From Pseudonocardia sp. N23 (lineage in GTDB: Bacteria > Actinomycetota > Actinomycetes > Mycobacteriales > Pseudonocardiaceae), in assembly GCF_002583555.1 (NCBI RefSeq), contig NZ_BEGX01000114.1, forward strand, positions 560,395-624,394: a stretch of DNA of 64,000 bases, in the 5' to 3' direction. The notes under the pieces were generated by a model. It saw only the letters and a list, made by a program, of their open reading frames with translations. It had not been told where the DNA came from and did no database searches. Positions within the stretch are counted from its first letter, which is position 1. The number at the start of each line of letters is the position of its first letter. This document shows, in pieces, positions 42,676-51,006 of the stretch. The translations under genes and the position numbers were made by a program.

Positions 42676-45600
42676 CTACTTGAACAATTCTTGTACGACT
42701 GCCTGCCTATCTTCGTCCACCATGTCCCCGAATAGTGATACGGCGAACCTCGTAGAGAGATCACCCGGAATCTGAGAAGCAAGGGTATCGCGAACCAGCC
42801 TCGCTATGCCTCTAAGAGGGTCGGAATATTGATCGATGCCGCATTGCTTAATTGCCAACCTAGTAGTTGCCACCACGACTGCACCGGTTATAGGAAGTCT
42901 GGCTTGCAACAGAGTCAGGCTCGCCAGTGCCTCAATTGTGTGGATCAGATCCTCTCCTCTACCTTCGTATCTGGCCGTTAATCCAGAAATAGCTGATCGC
43001 AGTAGGAGAGGAACCTGCTCTGGGCGACGAAGCATAAGCTCGACGACCAACTGGGCGTACAATTCAATACCCGCTCCACGAGCTATCCAAGCTGCCGGTC
43101 GAGCAATCGCTACAGCTACCGCGGTAACGTCCCAGTCGTTTCGCTCAAGTACCTCAAGCGCATCAGAACCCACGAGCGGGAAGTCGCCCACCCGCGACGC
43201 AATCAACGTCTGGATCGCATCGCTATGAATCGCTTCCGTGATGCGACTCTCCCGCCTCATCCATCCGAGGACCGCCGGTGTTGAGATGCACCGGATCGAC
43301 AAGGCGCGCGAAATGCGACGGATAGCTATATCATCCGTCCACAACAGAATACCTCGCGCCGCGGCGAGATCGACGCAGGATGCCCAGGGTGCAAATTCGT
43401 CGGAGTCTGCCTCAGCCAAAACTCTCACTGATGGTCGTGGCAGGACCTGGCAGCTTTGCAATTCGCGGTAGATGCGCTCACCTTCGGTTGCCCATTGGTC
43501 TGCAACTTCGGCAGAGACCTCAGTCACGCGCGCACTATCAGACTCTGCATCGTAGTAGACGGTTCCGGTTGCGCGCAGGGCCAACGACCTCATTGCGCGC
43601 TCGGCGTCGAATACCGCATCGTGCGTGCTCAATCTGCGACGAAACACTGACCGGAGCTTCTGTTGCAGATCATCTGAAAGCAGCCCAACGACTAGAGCGG
43701 CAGATGACTCGATCACTACGTCTCCGTCACGATGGGCATCTACCTCCCTATTGCATGCCTGCTCTTCCAGCGGATCCGGGTGGCGGGCAGGAATTACACC
43801 AATCCCCCGTTTCACGAGTACTTCACCATACGACTTGCCGTACCTTGCGGCAAGGAACGCCGTGGGAACAGCACCGGAACCGATATGCCTACTGAGGTCC
43901 AGGTCTCGTTGCTGATCCTCCTCAGATCGACGAAGCCGGTCGCTCATCCGACGCATTAGGTCCTCGACGTCGTCGCCTTGAATCTCCTGAAGAAACTCGC
44001 CCGCCGGGTAGGCCTCACGGTACCGTGCCATCTCTTGTTGCAGCTGAACGGTTAGCCCTTGAGACAGATCATCCTTTGCGTCATGCATAAATCCGAGAGA
44101 CAAAACGTGCGCGCTCAGTTCGGCGGACCGACCGAACTGATCGAGGAATGTGAGCCCGTTTGCAATAAGCTCCTCCAGCGGCAACTTCGAGCTGGCCAGC
44201 TGGAGCCAGACATGCGCCTCACGCTCGTCTCTAGGCTTGAACTCACTCCCGCCTTCAGCGAACGTCAGCCTTGCTTGCTCCAGGTCGCGCAACCGAATAT
44301 GCGTTCCCACTAACCCCCACCGAACCTTGGCGTCGTCGGGGCGGATCTTCAGATAGGATCGCATTAAGGCAATGGCACGCTCCATATCGCCAGCATCGTA
44401 AGCGAGCTGAGCGCCTAGTCCCATTGCGTCAGCTCGCCCGCCCCAACCCTCCCCAGAAGTGAGCAGTAGGTTTTCAACTATCTCTTGTGCTTCATCTTTC
44501 CTTTCAAGCCGGGCGTACTCCGTCGCCGCTCGCAGACTCATCCCTGGATCGCCAAATGCATCTGCGGCGTCGCGCAGGACCTGCGCGGAATCAAGCGGAC
44601 GCTCAGCACGTCTGTAGACGTCTGACAACGCCAATGCGGCGGTGATCGACTGGTTTTGCAATGGGCGCAGCTGCTCGATTGCCTCTTCGTAATTGCCAGC
44701 AGCGGCAGAAGTGATCGCGGCAATTTCCTTAGCTGCGTCAGGGTTCTCCGCAGCGAATGTCAAAAGCGTCGCCTGGTCCGCAGCCCCCGCTCTAGCTAGG
44801 CCCGCGATGGCCTGCGCGCGTTCTTGCTCCCCTTCAGCGAGAGCAATCGCATTTGACCATTCCTCGCTGGGATCCTGGTCCCTGCACTCGAGGATCATAG
44901 CCATCACGCGATGACGGTCGAACCCCTCAGGAATGTACTCTAGACATTCGTCCGCTAAATCGAACCTGTCCGTTGCACATGCTGCAATTGCGACATGGGT
45001 TCGAACCTTGGCGTCATTAGCCTCTGCAATCGTCGCATCACCAGAGCCGCTAGATCCCACCCTGATCGCAGCATCAAAATCGCCATATTGAATCAGGACT
45101 TGACAGGCCATCGCTACGGCTTCATTGCTACTTATGCGCAGGCTACGTCGGACGTCTCGCGCGAACAACGCGAGGTCCCTTGCCTCCAGAAGATCCACCT
45201 CGACCTGACGGGACCCACCATGAGCAATACGCGCGAGCAGAAGTGTCACTCTCTGGAGTGAAAGTCCACTTGTCTTCGTAAGGGCGAGGCCATCCTCTAA
45301 GACCTTAAGAGCGGCGTCCAGGCACTCGACGGTGATCCGGTCGCCACATGATTCCATTGACAAGCGATACAACAGGGTGGTTCGAATCAACTGATCAAGC
45401 CGGTCGTCCACGGCCCAGCTGGTTACTACCGAGGCAGCGTCCGGCGAGTTCGATAGAACGCTATAAACAGCAGCGGCAAATTCGTCCGTCGACGTGGCCA
45501 ACGCGTCGGAGACTGGAGGAGGTTCGCGGCCTTCCACCATCGCCATCTCGTTCAATATCAGCGCAACTCTGGCCCGGTAATAGTCCGCCCTGGGCGCGCC

Positions 45601-46389
45601 GTCATCTATTGCGTACTGCCAGAATTCAACAGCAGCCTTGGGCACATTGTAAGCATATGCAGCGTCGCCAGCAACGAGGCAAACATTCGCGTCGCCCACT
45701 AACCATTCCGGCTTAGTGTCGGCCCAGTCTCGAAGTAGCTGTGCTGGATTGACGTCTGAGTCAGTAAGATGCTGCAGCATCCTACCGGTTGCACCAGGTT
45801 CTTTCTCATTCACTGTCGAGAATGTGTGTCGGACAATCTCAGGCAGCTGGGCAATGCGGACTTTCGTCAGCGCTGAGTTAACCTGATCCTGACGCCGCCC
45901 GTCGCGTATCTCGTCGACCTTTTCGGCGAGATCATCGACCTTTCCGCCGACGCTCTTGGTGGCGGCCAGGCTTCGCTCTGACGCAAGTCTCGTTGCCCAG
46001 CCCGGGTCGTGCTCAGTCAAAACCAGGTGATAGACCTCATCGAGAATAACTTGAGCCCGCGATCGACGGGTTTCCCGATTCATCCACGACCAGTTCTTCG
46101 AAACGTGACGAAAGTATGTGCCCTGCGCCCTAGAGAGAGCCTCATCTAGACTGTCGATCGTCTCCGCATTTGGTCCATCCGGGTTCGCAAGGAAATCCCA
46201 GGTCTTTGGATCCTTAAGCCACCTTACGAGAGCGCGGCGCGGACGTGGGCGGTCGACTTTCTTTAGAGCCTTCGCCGCGACCCTGCGGGCCCAACGCCGC
46301 TTCGTGAGCTGCTGCCCGAGTGACCGTGCGAGTGGGGCTCCGCCAGCTTTCGCGAGGTACTGGCCGACAGTCAGCGAAACAACGTCCAT
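42676..46389 (-). CDS. Large TPR-like protein with PIN-nuclease-like domain (element cargo)
   Basis: A 1237-residue soluble protein that I do not recognise as a named family. Residues about 1-165 are helical and basic then charged. Residues about 230-800 are repeated helical pairs of TPR type, clearest near 565-715 (AALALSDVYRRAERPLDSAQ, AYDAGDMERAIALMRSYL). Residues about 885-1045 look like a PIN domain: DGDVVIESSAALVVG (Glu894), DAVFDAERAMRSLALRA (Asp928/Glu930), SCVDLAAARG (Asp1007) and LLWTDDIAIRRIS (Asp1019/1020), with ISTPAVL at its end. A further helical tail follows to 1237. All four acidic positions are present, so RNase activity is plausible. The ATG follows GGAAGG. It is visibly less GC-rich than neighbours (sampled lines 47-67%) and lies beside attR, where AICE cargo sits. 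A defence or toxin role is inferred. Confidence 0.7.
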   Translation of the reverse strand: MDVVSLTVGQYLAKAGGAPLARSLGQQLTKRRWARRVAAKALKKVDRPRPRRALVRWLKDPKTWDFLANPDGPNAETIDSLDEALSRAQGTYFRHVSKNWSWMNRETRRSRAQVILDEVYHLVLTEHDPGWATRLASERSLAATKSVGGKVDDLAEKVDEIRDGRRQDQVNSALTKVRIAQLPEIVRHTFSTVNEKEPGATGRMLQHLTDSDVNPAQLLRDWADTKPEWLVGDANVCLVAGDAAYAYNVPKAAVEFWQYAIDDGAPRADYYRARVALILNEMAMVEGREPPPVSDALATSTDEFAAAVYSVLSNSPDAASVVTSWAVDDRLDQLIRTTLLYRLSMESCGDRITVECLDAALKVLEDGLALTKTSGLSLQRVTLLLARIAHGGSRQVEVDLLEARDLALFARDVRRSLRISSNEAVAMACQVLIQYGDFDAAIRVGSSGSGDATIAEANDAKVRTHVAIAACATDRFDLADECLEYIPEGFDRHRVMAMILECRDQDPSEEWSNAIALAEGEQERAQAIAGLARAGAADQATLLTFAAENPDAAKEIAAITSAAAGNYEEAIEQLRPLQNQSITAALALSDVYRRAERPLDSAQVLRDAADAFGDPGMSLRAATEYARLERKDEAQEIVENLLLTSGEGWGGRADAMGLGAQLAYDAGDMERAIALMRSYLKIRPDDAKVRWGLVGTHIRLRDLEQARLTFAEGGSEFKPRDEREAHVWLQLASSKLPLEELIANGLTFLDQFGRSAELSAHVLSLGFMHDAKDDLSQGLTVQLQQEMARYREAYPAGEFLQEIQGDDVEDLMRRMSDRLRRSEEDQQRDLDLSRHIGSGAVPTAFLAARYGKSYGEVLVKRGIGVIPARHPDPLEEQACNREVDAHRDGDVVIESSAALVVGLLSDDLQQKLRSVFRRRLSTHDAVFDAERAMRSLALRATGTVYYDAESDSARVTEVSAEVADQWATEGERIYRELQSCQVLPRPSVRVLAEADSDEFAPWASCVDLAAARGILLWTDDIAIRRISRALSIRCISTPAVLGWMRRESRITEAIHSDAIQTLIASRVGDFPLVGSDALEVLERNDWDVTAVAVAIARPAAWIARGAGIELYAQLVVELMLRRPEQVPLLLRSAISGLTARYEGRGEDLIHTIEALASLTLLQARLPITGAVVVATTRLAIKQCGIDQYSDPLRGIARLVRDTLASQIPGDLSTRFAVSLFGDMVDEDRQAVVQELFK

Positions 46390-46765
46390 CGCAACCTTCC
46401 AGGGGGAGCCCGCCCAGGTACCTCGTTAGGATGACGCACACCACCGACGTTTCCCGTGTTAGGGCAGCTTGACTGGTGAGATCCGGGGCACCGGATGGTG
46501 TCTCTTGGTGCGACTTGCGCTCTCCCCTACGTGGGGCTCGGGCGGACGACCTTCCCAATCCCCGTACATGTCACTCCGAGTCGGGACGTGTCTGAGCTGC
46601 GCTTACGCGCGTGACATCCAGTGACACGAGTTTCACAGCCCGCGCTGGCTGGCGATCGGCGGGCGTCCGGCTCGTGCCCAATCCGTGCCCAGACGGCGAC
46701 TCGGCGCACTAGCCACTAAGGCAACAGAGCAGGTCAAGGCTGCTCCCTCGGCTGAACCGATCCCT
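46390..46765. other. Right end of element, no gene
   Basis: These 376 bases between the TPR-PIN gene and attR hold no credible coding region. They contain the gene's upstream region and, near the end, the arm-type repeat at 46674-46692. A short CCCC/GGGG hairpin lies near 46524-46536. Confidence 0.6.
46674..46692. promoter_or_regulatory. Candidate integrase arm-type sites, right
   Basis: GTGCCCAATCCGTGCCCAG differs by one base from the 19-mer at 31632-31650 and is in the same orientation. It lies inside the element, 73 bp before attR. Confidence 0.5.
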
Positions 46766-46818
46766 GCCTCCGGAGGCGGGAGCGTAGGTTCGAATCCTAC
46801 CGGGGGCACAATCTGTGC
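46766..46818. repeat. attR core (displaced 3' part of tRNA-Arg)
   Basis: An exact 53-bp copy of 31481-31533. It contains the anticodon loop, T-arm and 3' acceptor of tRNA-Arg but no 5' half, so it is not a working tRNA gene. Confidence 0.93.
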
Positions 46819-46829
46819 CAGACCTCGAA

Positions 46830-46864
46830 TCGGCCTCTCACCAGCAGACACACGGTGAGAGGCC
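46830..46864. terminator. Hairpin after attR (original tRNA-Arg terminator)
   Basis: CGGCCTCTCAC and GTGAGAGGCCG form a perfect 11-bp stem with a 13-nt loop, 11 bp after attR. It parallels the hairpin after the intact tRNA at 31545 and is probably the chromosomal terminator separated from its tRNA by the insertion. Confidence 0.6.
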
Positions 46865-47303
46865 GAGTTCGTCCCCGAACGCGTGAGCGTGACCTGTGCC
46901 CAGGCCCAGCACGTGCGGGAGCCCGCGGTCCACGTCCGCCGCCTGACCGGGCCTCGCTCGGACCGGTCGGCGACAGCTTCGACGGTCCGGCGACCCTGCC
47001 GTCGAGAAACGGCTGGGCAACTCGACGTTGCCGGTCCTGAACGGCTACGGGCACCCGGCCTACCAGAACTCGATTGCGTGCATCGAGAAGGCGCGGACCC
47101 GCGGTCCGTCGATCTGCGGACGCCACCGGAGGGCACGGTCTGCCGGCTGGACAGGCCGCTGTCCCCCGTCACCGGCTGACCGCATCCACGGCTCTGCGCG
47201 CGACGTGGATCCGTGGCTGCGGAATGGCGGTCGTCGCAGGTCAGCACATCCGCTCGTGCAGGTGCACATACCCCGCGGAGCGGCGTAGCGTCCGCACTCA
47301 GTC
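46865..47303. other. Non-coding stretch before AraC gene
   Basis: About 440 bases without a supported gene. Short open frames exist but show no family features. It contains the upstream region of the AraC gene, including a TAGCGT hexamer at 47286-47291, 12 nt before its ATG. Confidence 0.5.
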
Positions 47304-48242
47304 ATGAGCATCACCACGATCGACACGACGTCGGTGGCGGAACGCGACCGGCTGGATTTCTGGCGCTCGACGGTGTGCGACCAGTTCGTGACGCTCGACG
47401 TCCGCCCGGCCTCGGGGACGGACGTGCGCGGCCGCGTCACGGCCGTGTCGATGGCCGACACCCAGCTGCGCAAGATCGCCGCGGGCGCGCACAGCTTCGA
47501 GCGGACCAGCCACCAGGTCCGCGCGGCCGACGAGGACTACTTCCAGATCGCGCTCGCCCGCAAGGGCCGCACGCTCGTCACCCAGGACGGCCGCGAGGCG
47601 GTGATCGGCCCCGGTGACTTCGTGCTCTACGACAGTGCGCGCCCGTTCCGGTTCGTCACCGCGGGCGACTTCGAGTACTCGGTGTGCCTGTTCCCCACGC
47701 GGCTGCTGCCGTTGTCGCGCAGCGAGATGGACTCGGCGACGGCGATCCGGTTCGACGGCCGCTCCGGCATCGGGGCGATGGTGCCACCGCTGCTGGCCGC
47801 GCTGCACAGGCTCGACGCGGAGAGTCTTCCGCCGGCCAGCCGCACGGCGATGATGCAGTCGATCGGCGACATGTACGTCGCGCTGGTCCGCAGCCGGGTG
47901 GACGCCGCGGCGGCGCCGAACGTGCACCTGATGCGCGCGCAGGCCTGGATCGACGAGCACCTGGACGACCCCGGGCTCGCACCGGGCGACGTGGCGGCGG
48001 CGTGCTCGATCTCGGTCAGCTACCTCCACAAGCTGTTCGGTGAGACCGGCACCAGCGTCGCCGCCCACGTCCGGGAGCGGCGGCTGCAGGGCTGCTTCGC
48101 CGACCTCGCCAGGCCCGAGCTCGCCCGGCTGACCGTCGGCGCGATCGGCGCACGCTGGGGCCTGCCGGACGCCGCGCACCTGAGCCGGGCATTCCGGGCC
48201 CGGTTCGGGGTGTCCCCCAGCGAACACCGGACCCGGACCTGA
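47304..48242 (+). CDS. AraC-family regulator
   Basis: A 312-residue AraC regulator with an N-terminal AraC-binding-like cupin region (FWRSTVCDQFVTLDVRPASG, YFQIALARKGRTLV, VIGPGDFVLYDSARPF) and a C-terminal double helix-turn-helix ending AAHLSRAFRARFGVSPSEHR. The organisation matches the feaR/NphR-type group that activates catabolic genes. It ends 3 bp before the convergent molybdopterin oxidoreductase. Its target is unknown. Confidence 0.9.
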   Translation: MSITTIDTTSVAERDRLDFWRSTVCDQFVTLDVRPASGTDVRGRVTAVSMADTQLRKIAAGAHSFERTSHQVRAADEDYFQIALARKGRTLVTQDGREAVIGPGDFVLYDSARPFRFVTAGDFEYSVCLFPTRLLPLSRSEMDSATAIRFDGRSGIGAMVPPLLAALHRLDAESLPPASRTAMMQSIGDMYVALVRSRVDAAAAPNVHLMRAQAWIDEHLDDPGLAPGDVAAACSISVSYLHKLFGETGTSVAAHVRERRLQGCFADLARPELARLTVGAIGARWGLPDAAHLSRAFRARFGVSPSEHRTRT

Positions 48243-48245
48243 GAC

Positions 48246-50405
48246 TCAGGCGATCTCCACCTCCACCAGGGTGTCGGAGAAGGTGGGCGCGTTGCCGAGG
48301 TCGGCGAACCGCGTCGAGTTGACCGAGGCGAGCGTCGACGTCGACTTGGAGTGCTTGCGCCAGCCGCCGAGGCTCGACACGACGACCCCGGGCATGACGG
48401 CGTCGTCGAGCTTGGCGAGCACGGTGAACTCGCCCCGGTCGTTGAAGACGCGCACCGGGTCCTGGTCGGCGATCCCGCGCGCGGCGGCGTCGTCGGGATG
48501 CATGATCACGTTGGGCTCCTTCTGCGCCCGTCGGTGGAAGGCGTGGTTGGCGAAGCTGGAGTTCAGGTAGGCGTGCGACTTGGGCGTCAGCAGGTTCAGC
48601 GGGTAGCGCGCGGCCCGCTCGGGGTCGGTGTGGGCGGCCTCGCGCGGCGGGATGTAGTGCGGCAACGGGTCCACGGGCTGGCCGGGCTGGAACTCGTTGG
48701 AGCCCTGACGGAACAGCGGGACGACGAAGTTGCCGCCCGCCGCGGCGGAGGCGAGGAGCTCGGTCTTCCCCGACGGGGTCCGGAACGCGCCCTCGGCGTG
48801 CGGGGCGTACTCGTCGGGCGGCGGGACGTTGAGCCGCTGCCAGCCCTTGGCCTTCAACGACTCCACCGTGATCCCCTCCATGTTCGGGTGGGACCAGTCG
48901 AACGCCTCGGCGATCATGTCGTCGTCGGTGCGGTGGAAGACGGGGTCGTCGAAACCCATCCGGGCCGCGAGGCGCCGGAACATCTCGGTGTTGGGCACGG
49001 CCTCACCGAGCGGCTCGATCGCCCTCTCGTTGTAGGTCACGTAGAGGTGGCCCCAGGAGAACATGATGTCGTCCTGCTCGAGCTGGGTCGTCGCGGGCAG
49101 GACGATGTCGGCGTAGTCGGCGGTGTCGGTCATGAACTGCTCGCTGACGACGGTGAACAGGTCCTCGCGCTGCAGCCCGGCGATGAGCTTGTCCTGGTCG
49201 GGGCACACGACGACCGGGTTGGAGTTGTAGACGAACAGCCCCTTGATCGGCGGGTCGAGCGCGAGGCCGCCGGTGAGGGCGTCGCCGAGCAGGAACTGGT
49301 TCACCACGCGGGTGCCGGGCGTGAGCATCTCCGGGTGCATCATCGCGCCCCAGTTGACCGGGAACGCCCACAGCGGCAGCTGCAGGATGCCGCCGCCGGG
49401 GCTGCGCCAGGCGCCGACGAGCGCGGGCAGGCAGGCGAGCGTGCGCACGGTCTGGCCGCCACCGGCGTGCCGTTCGACTGCGACCCCGATCCGGATGACC
49501 GACGGCTGGTTGCCCGCGTACTCGCGGGCGAGGGTGCGGATGGTGTCGGCGGGGACACCGGTCTCGGTGGCGGCCCACTCCGGGGTGTACTGCGTGACGC
49601 GTTCGGCGAACTCCGGGAAGCCGACGGTGTGCGCATCGACGTAGGCCTGGTCGGTGAGGCCTTCCTCGATGATCACGTGGGCCATCGCGAGGGCGAGGGC
49701 GGCGTCGGTGCCGGGGCGCAGCGGGATGTGCTGGTCGGCGGCCGCGGCGGTGCGGGTGCGTACCGGGTCGATGACGACGACCTTCGCGCCGCGCTTGCGG
49801 GCCTCGGCGATGTAGGGCCACAGGTGCAGGTTGGTGCTCATGACGTTGCAGGCCCAGATGAGGATGAACTTCGAGTGCACGAGGCTCTCGGGGTCCACGC
49901 CCGCGGTGTCGCCGATCGTCATGGCGTAGGCGGTACAGGAGCCGGAGTCGCAGTAGGTGCGCTCGGTGACCGTCGCGCCGAGCTCGGCGAAGAACGGATC
50001 GCCGACGTTGAGGCCGTTGAGGATGCCCTGGGTGCCCAGGTAGCTGACGGGCATGACCGCCTCGGCGCCGTGCTCGTCGACGATGCCGCGCAGCCGCGAG
50101 GCGATCTCGTCGAGCGCGTCGTCCCAGCTGATCCGTTCGAACCGGCCGCTGCCCTTCGGGCCGGTGCGGCGCAGCGGGAACAGCACGCGGCCCGGGTCGT
50201 AGACGCGGTCGAGGTAGTTGTTGACCTTCACGCACAGCCCGCCGGCGGTGTAAGGATGATCACGGTCACCGCGCAGATCGACGGCTCGGCCGTCCCCGTC
50301 GACGGTCACGACCATTGCGCAGGTGTCGGGGCAGTCCTGCGGGCAGGCCGCCCGCACGGTGCGTGTCGTGTCCTGGCCGGTGGCGGATTCGGCGGTCGCC
50401 GTCAT
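48246..50405 (-). CDS. Molybdopterin-dependent oxidoreductase
   Basis: A 719-residue molybdopterin enzyme of the DMSO-reductase superfamily. The N-terminal iron-sulfur ligands are Cys21, Cys25, Cys29 and Cys58 (CPQDCPDTC, then GGLCVK). TYCDSGSCTAYAMTIGDTAG surrounds the usual Mo-ligand region, and the C-terminal molydopterin-dinucleotide-binding domain begins near LNLLTPKSHAYLNSSFANHA. There is no Tat signal, so it is probably cytoplasmic. The substrate is unclear; the closest recollection is YoaE-like or anaerobic-type oxidoreductases. The ATG follows GGGGAGAG. Confidence 0.88.
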   Translation of the reverse strand: MTATAESATGQDTTRTVRAACPQDCPDTCAMVVTVDGDGRAVDLRGDRDHPYTAGGLCVKVNNYLDRVYDPGRVLFPLRRTGPKGSGRFERISWDDALDEIASRLRGIVDEHGAEAVMPVSYLGTQGILNGLNVGDPFFAELGATVTERTYCDSGSCTAYAMTIGDTAGVDPESLVHSKFILIWACNVMSTNLHLWPYIAEARKRGAKVVVIDPVRTRTAAAADQHIPLRPGTDAALALAMAHVIIEEGLTDQAYVDAHTVGFPEFAERVTQYTPEWAATETGVPADTIRTLAREYAGNQPSVIRIGVAVERHAGGGQTVRTLACLPALVGAWRSPGGGILQLPLWAFPVNWGAMMHPEMLTPGTRVVNQFLLGDALTGGLALDPPIKGLFVYNSNPVVVCPDQDKLIAGLQREDLFTVVSEQFMTDTADYADIVLPATTQLEQDDIMFSWGHLYVTYNERAIEPLGEAVPNTEMFRRLAARMGFDDPVFHRTDDDMIAEAFDWSHPNMEGITVESLKAKGWQRLNVPPPDEYAPHAEGAFRTPSGKTELLASAAAGGNFVVPLFRQGSNEFQPGQPVDPLPHYIPPREAAHTDPERAARYPLNLLTPKSHAYLNSSFANHAFHRRAQKEPNVIMHPDDAAARGIADQDPVRVFNDRGEFTVLAKLDDAVMPGVVVSSLGGWRKHSKSTSTLASVNSTRFADLGNAPTFSDTLVEVEIA

Positions 50406-50669
50406 GCGCTCTCCCCGTCGCTCGTGTGGTGGTCGGGCGTCGGTTCGAGGGTGTCGCGGCTGGACCGGGGGCGCTTGGCGCGGGGAACACTGTCGTTGTC
50501 CGTGGGGTCAGAGTTCGTCACCCGTCGGGGAGCCGCTCTGCCTGATCGGATCAATCGGGCAGCCGGATTCCCACCGGGGTTGTGGTGCGGCAGTGAGAAC
50601 TTTCCATCGGGGTTCACCAGGTCGATGACCAGTTTCCGCATCACGGAATAACGATTCCCGCGCACGTTC

Positions 50670-50699
50670 TTGACTTTCCGGTGACCCAGACCGCACCCT
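50670..50699 (+). promoter_or_regulatory. Predicted promoter of the cbtB operon
   Basis: TTGACT (50670-50675) and CACCCT (50694-50699) lie 18 nt apart. The -35 is near consensus and the -10 is weak. The transcript would start about 65 nt before the cbtB ATG and include the inverted repeat at 50712. Confidence 0.35.
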
Positions 50700-50711
50700 C
50701 CCACATGTCGA

Positions 50712-50729
50712 AGGGTTCAGATGAACCCT
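50712..50729. promoter_or_regulatory. Inverted repeat before cbtB
   Basis: AGGGTTC and GAACCCT are perfect 7-bp arms around AGAT, 41 bp upstream of the cbtB ATG. It is a candidate metal-regulator operator; the regulator is not identified. Confidence 0.45.
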
Positions 50730-50769
50730 CGGCCATACGTCCGCGAGAGTCCCTATGCAGGAGGTCCCC

Positions 50770-50979
50770 ATGGCCCTGGGCGCATCCGTTCCCACCGTCT
50801 CGGCGCCCGTCGTCCCCGTCCGCGAGCTCGTGCCGTGGGCCGTCTTCGCGGGGGTGATCCTCCTGGCGCTGCTCTACCTCGTCGGCATGGACCAGGGCGC
50901 CACCTCGGTGTTCTCCGGCTCGATGCTCCACGAGTTCGTGCACGACGGCCGGCACCTGCTCGGCTTCCCCTGCCACTAG
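50770..50979 (+). CDS. cbtB: CbtB, predicted cobalt transporter subunit
   Basis: A 69-residue, single-helix protein (LVPWAVFAGVILLALLYLVG) ending in the His-rich LHEFVHDGRHLLGFPCH that marks the CbtB family and may bind Co2+. The ATG follows AGGAGG; an upstream in-frame ATG at 50755 is rejected because that site lies inside it. CbtA follows 28 bp later. Confidence 0.9.
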   Translation: MALGASVPTVSAPVVPVRELVPWAVFAGVILLALLYLVGMDQGATSVFSGSMLHEFVHDGRHLLGFPCH

Positions 50980-51006
50980 CCACATCGTCGGACCGGAGTC
51001 ACGCTC

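Larger units (their letters stand above)
31481..46818. mobile_element. Integrated AICE (integrative and conjugative element), about 15.3 kb
   Basis: This segment is bounded by 53-bp att repeats in tRNA-Arg. It carries the full actinomycete ICE set: tyrosine integrase and excisionase next to attL, a replication module (AAA ATPase plus primase-polymerase), an FtsK/TraB-like DNA translocator, small membrane spread-like proteins, and a GntR repressor facing a perfect operator. It thus fits the primase-polymerase class of AICEs rather than the RepSA (pSAM2) class. A single large cargo gene lies next to attR. All core genes look intact, so it may still excise and transfer; this is an inference. Confidence 0.9.
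50406..50769. other. Intergenic region between divergent oxidoreductase and cbtB
   Basis: 364 bases with no gene. They hold the upstream regions of both genes, the palindrome TGATCGGATCA at 50543-50553, a promoter candidate and the inverted repeat at 50712-50729. I searched by eye for a cobalamin riboswitch B12 box, which often precedes cbtB, and found none. Confidence 0.6.

Noticed and set aside
46766..46818. Second tRNA-Arg gene
   Set aside because: Only the part from the anticodon loop onward is present; there is no 5' acceptor or D-arm. It is the attR repeat.
46865..47288. Small ORFs between attR and the AraC gene
   Set aside because: Several overlapping frames exist on both strands with no ribosome sites or recognisable motifs.
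50406..50769. Cobalamin riboswitch before cbtB
   Set aside because: No B12-box or conserved core could be found by eye; a covariance-model search would settle it.
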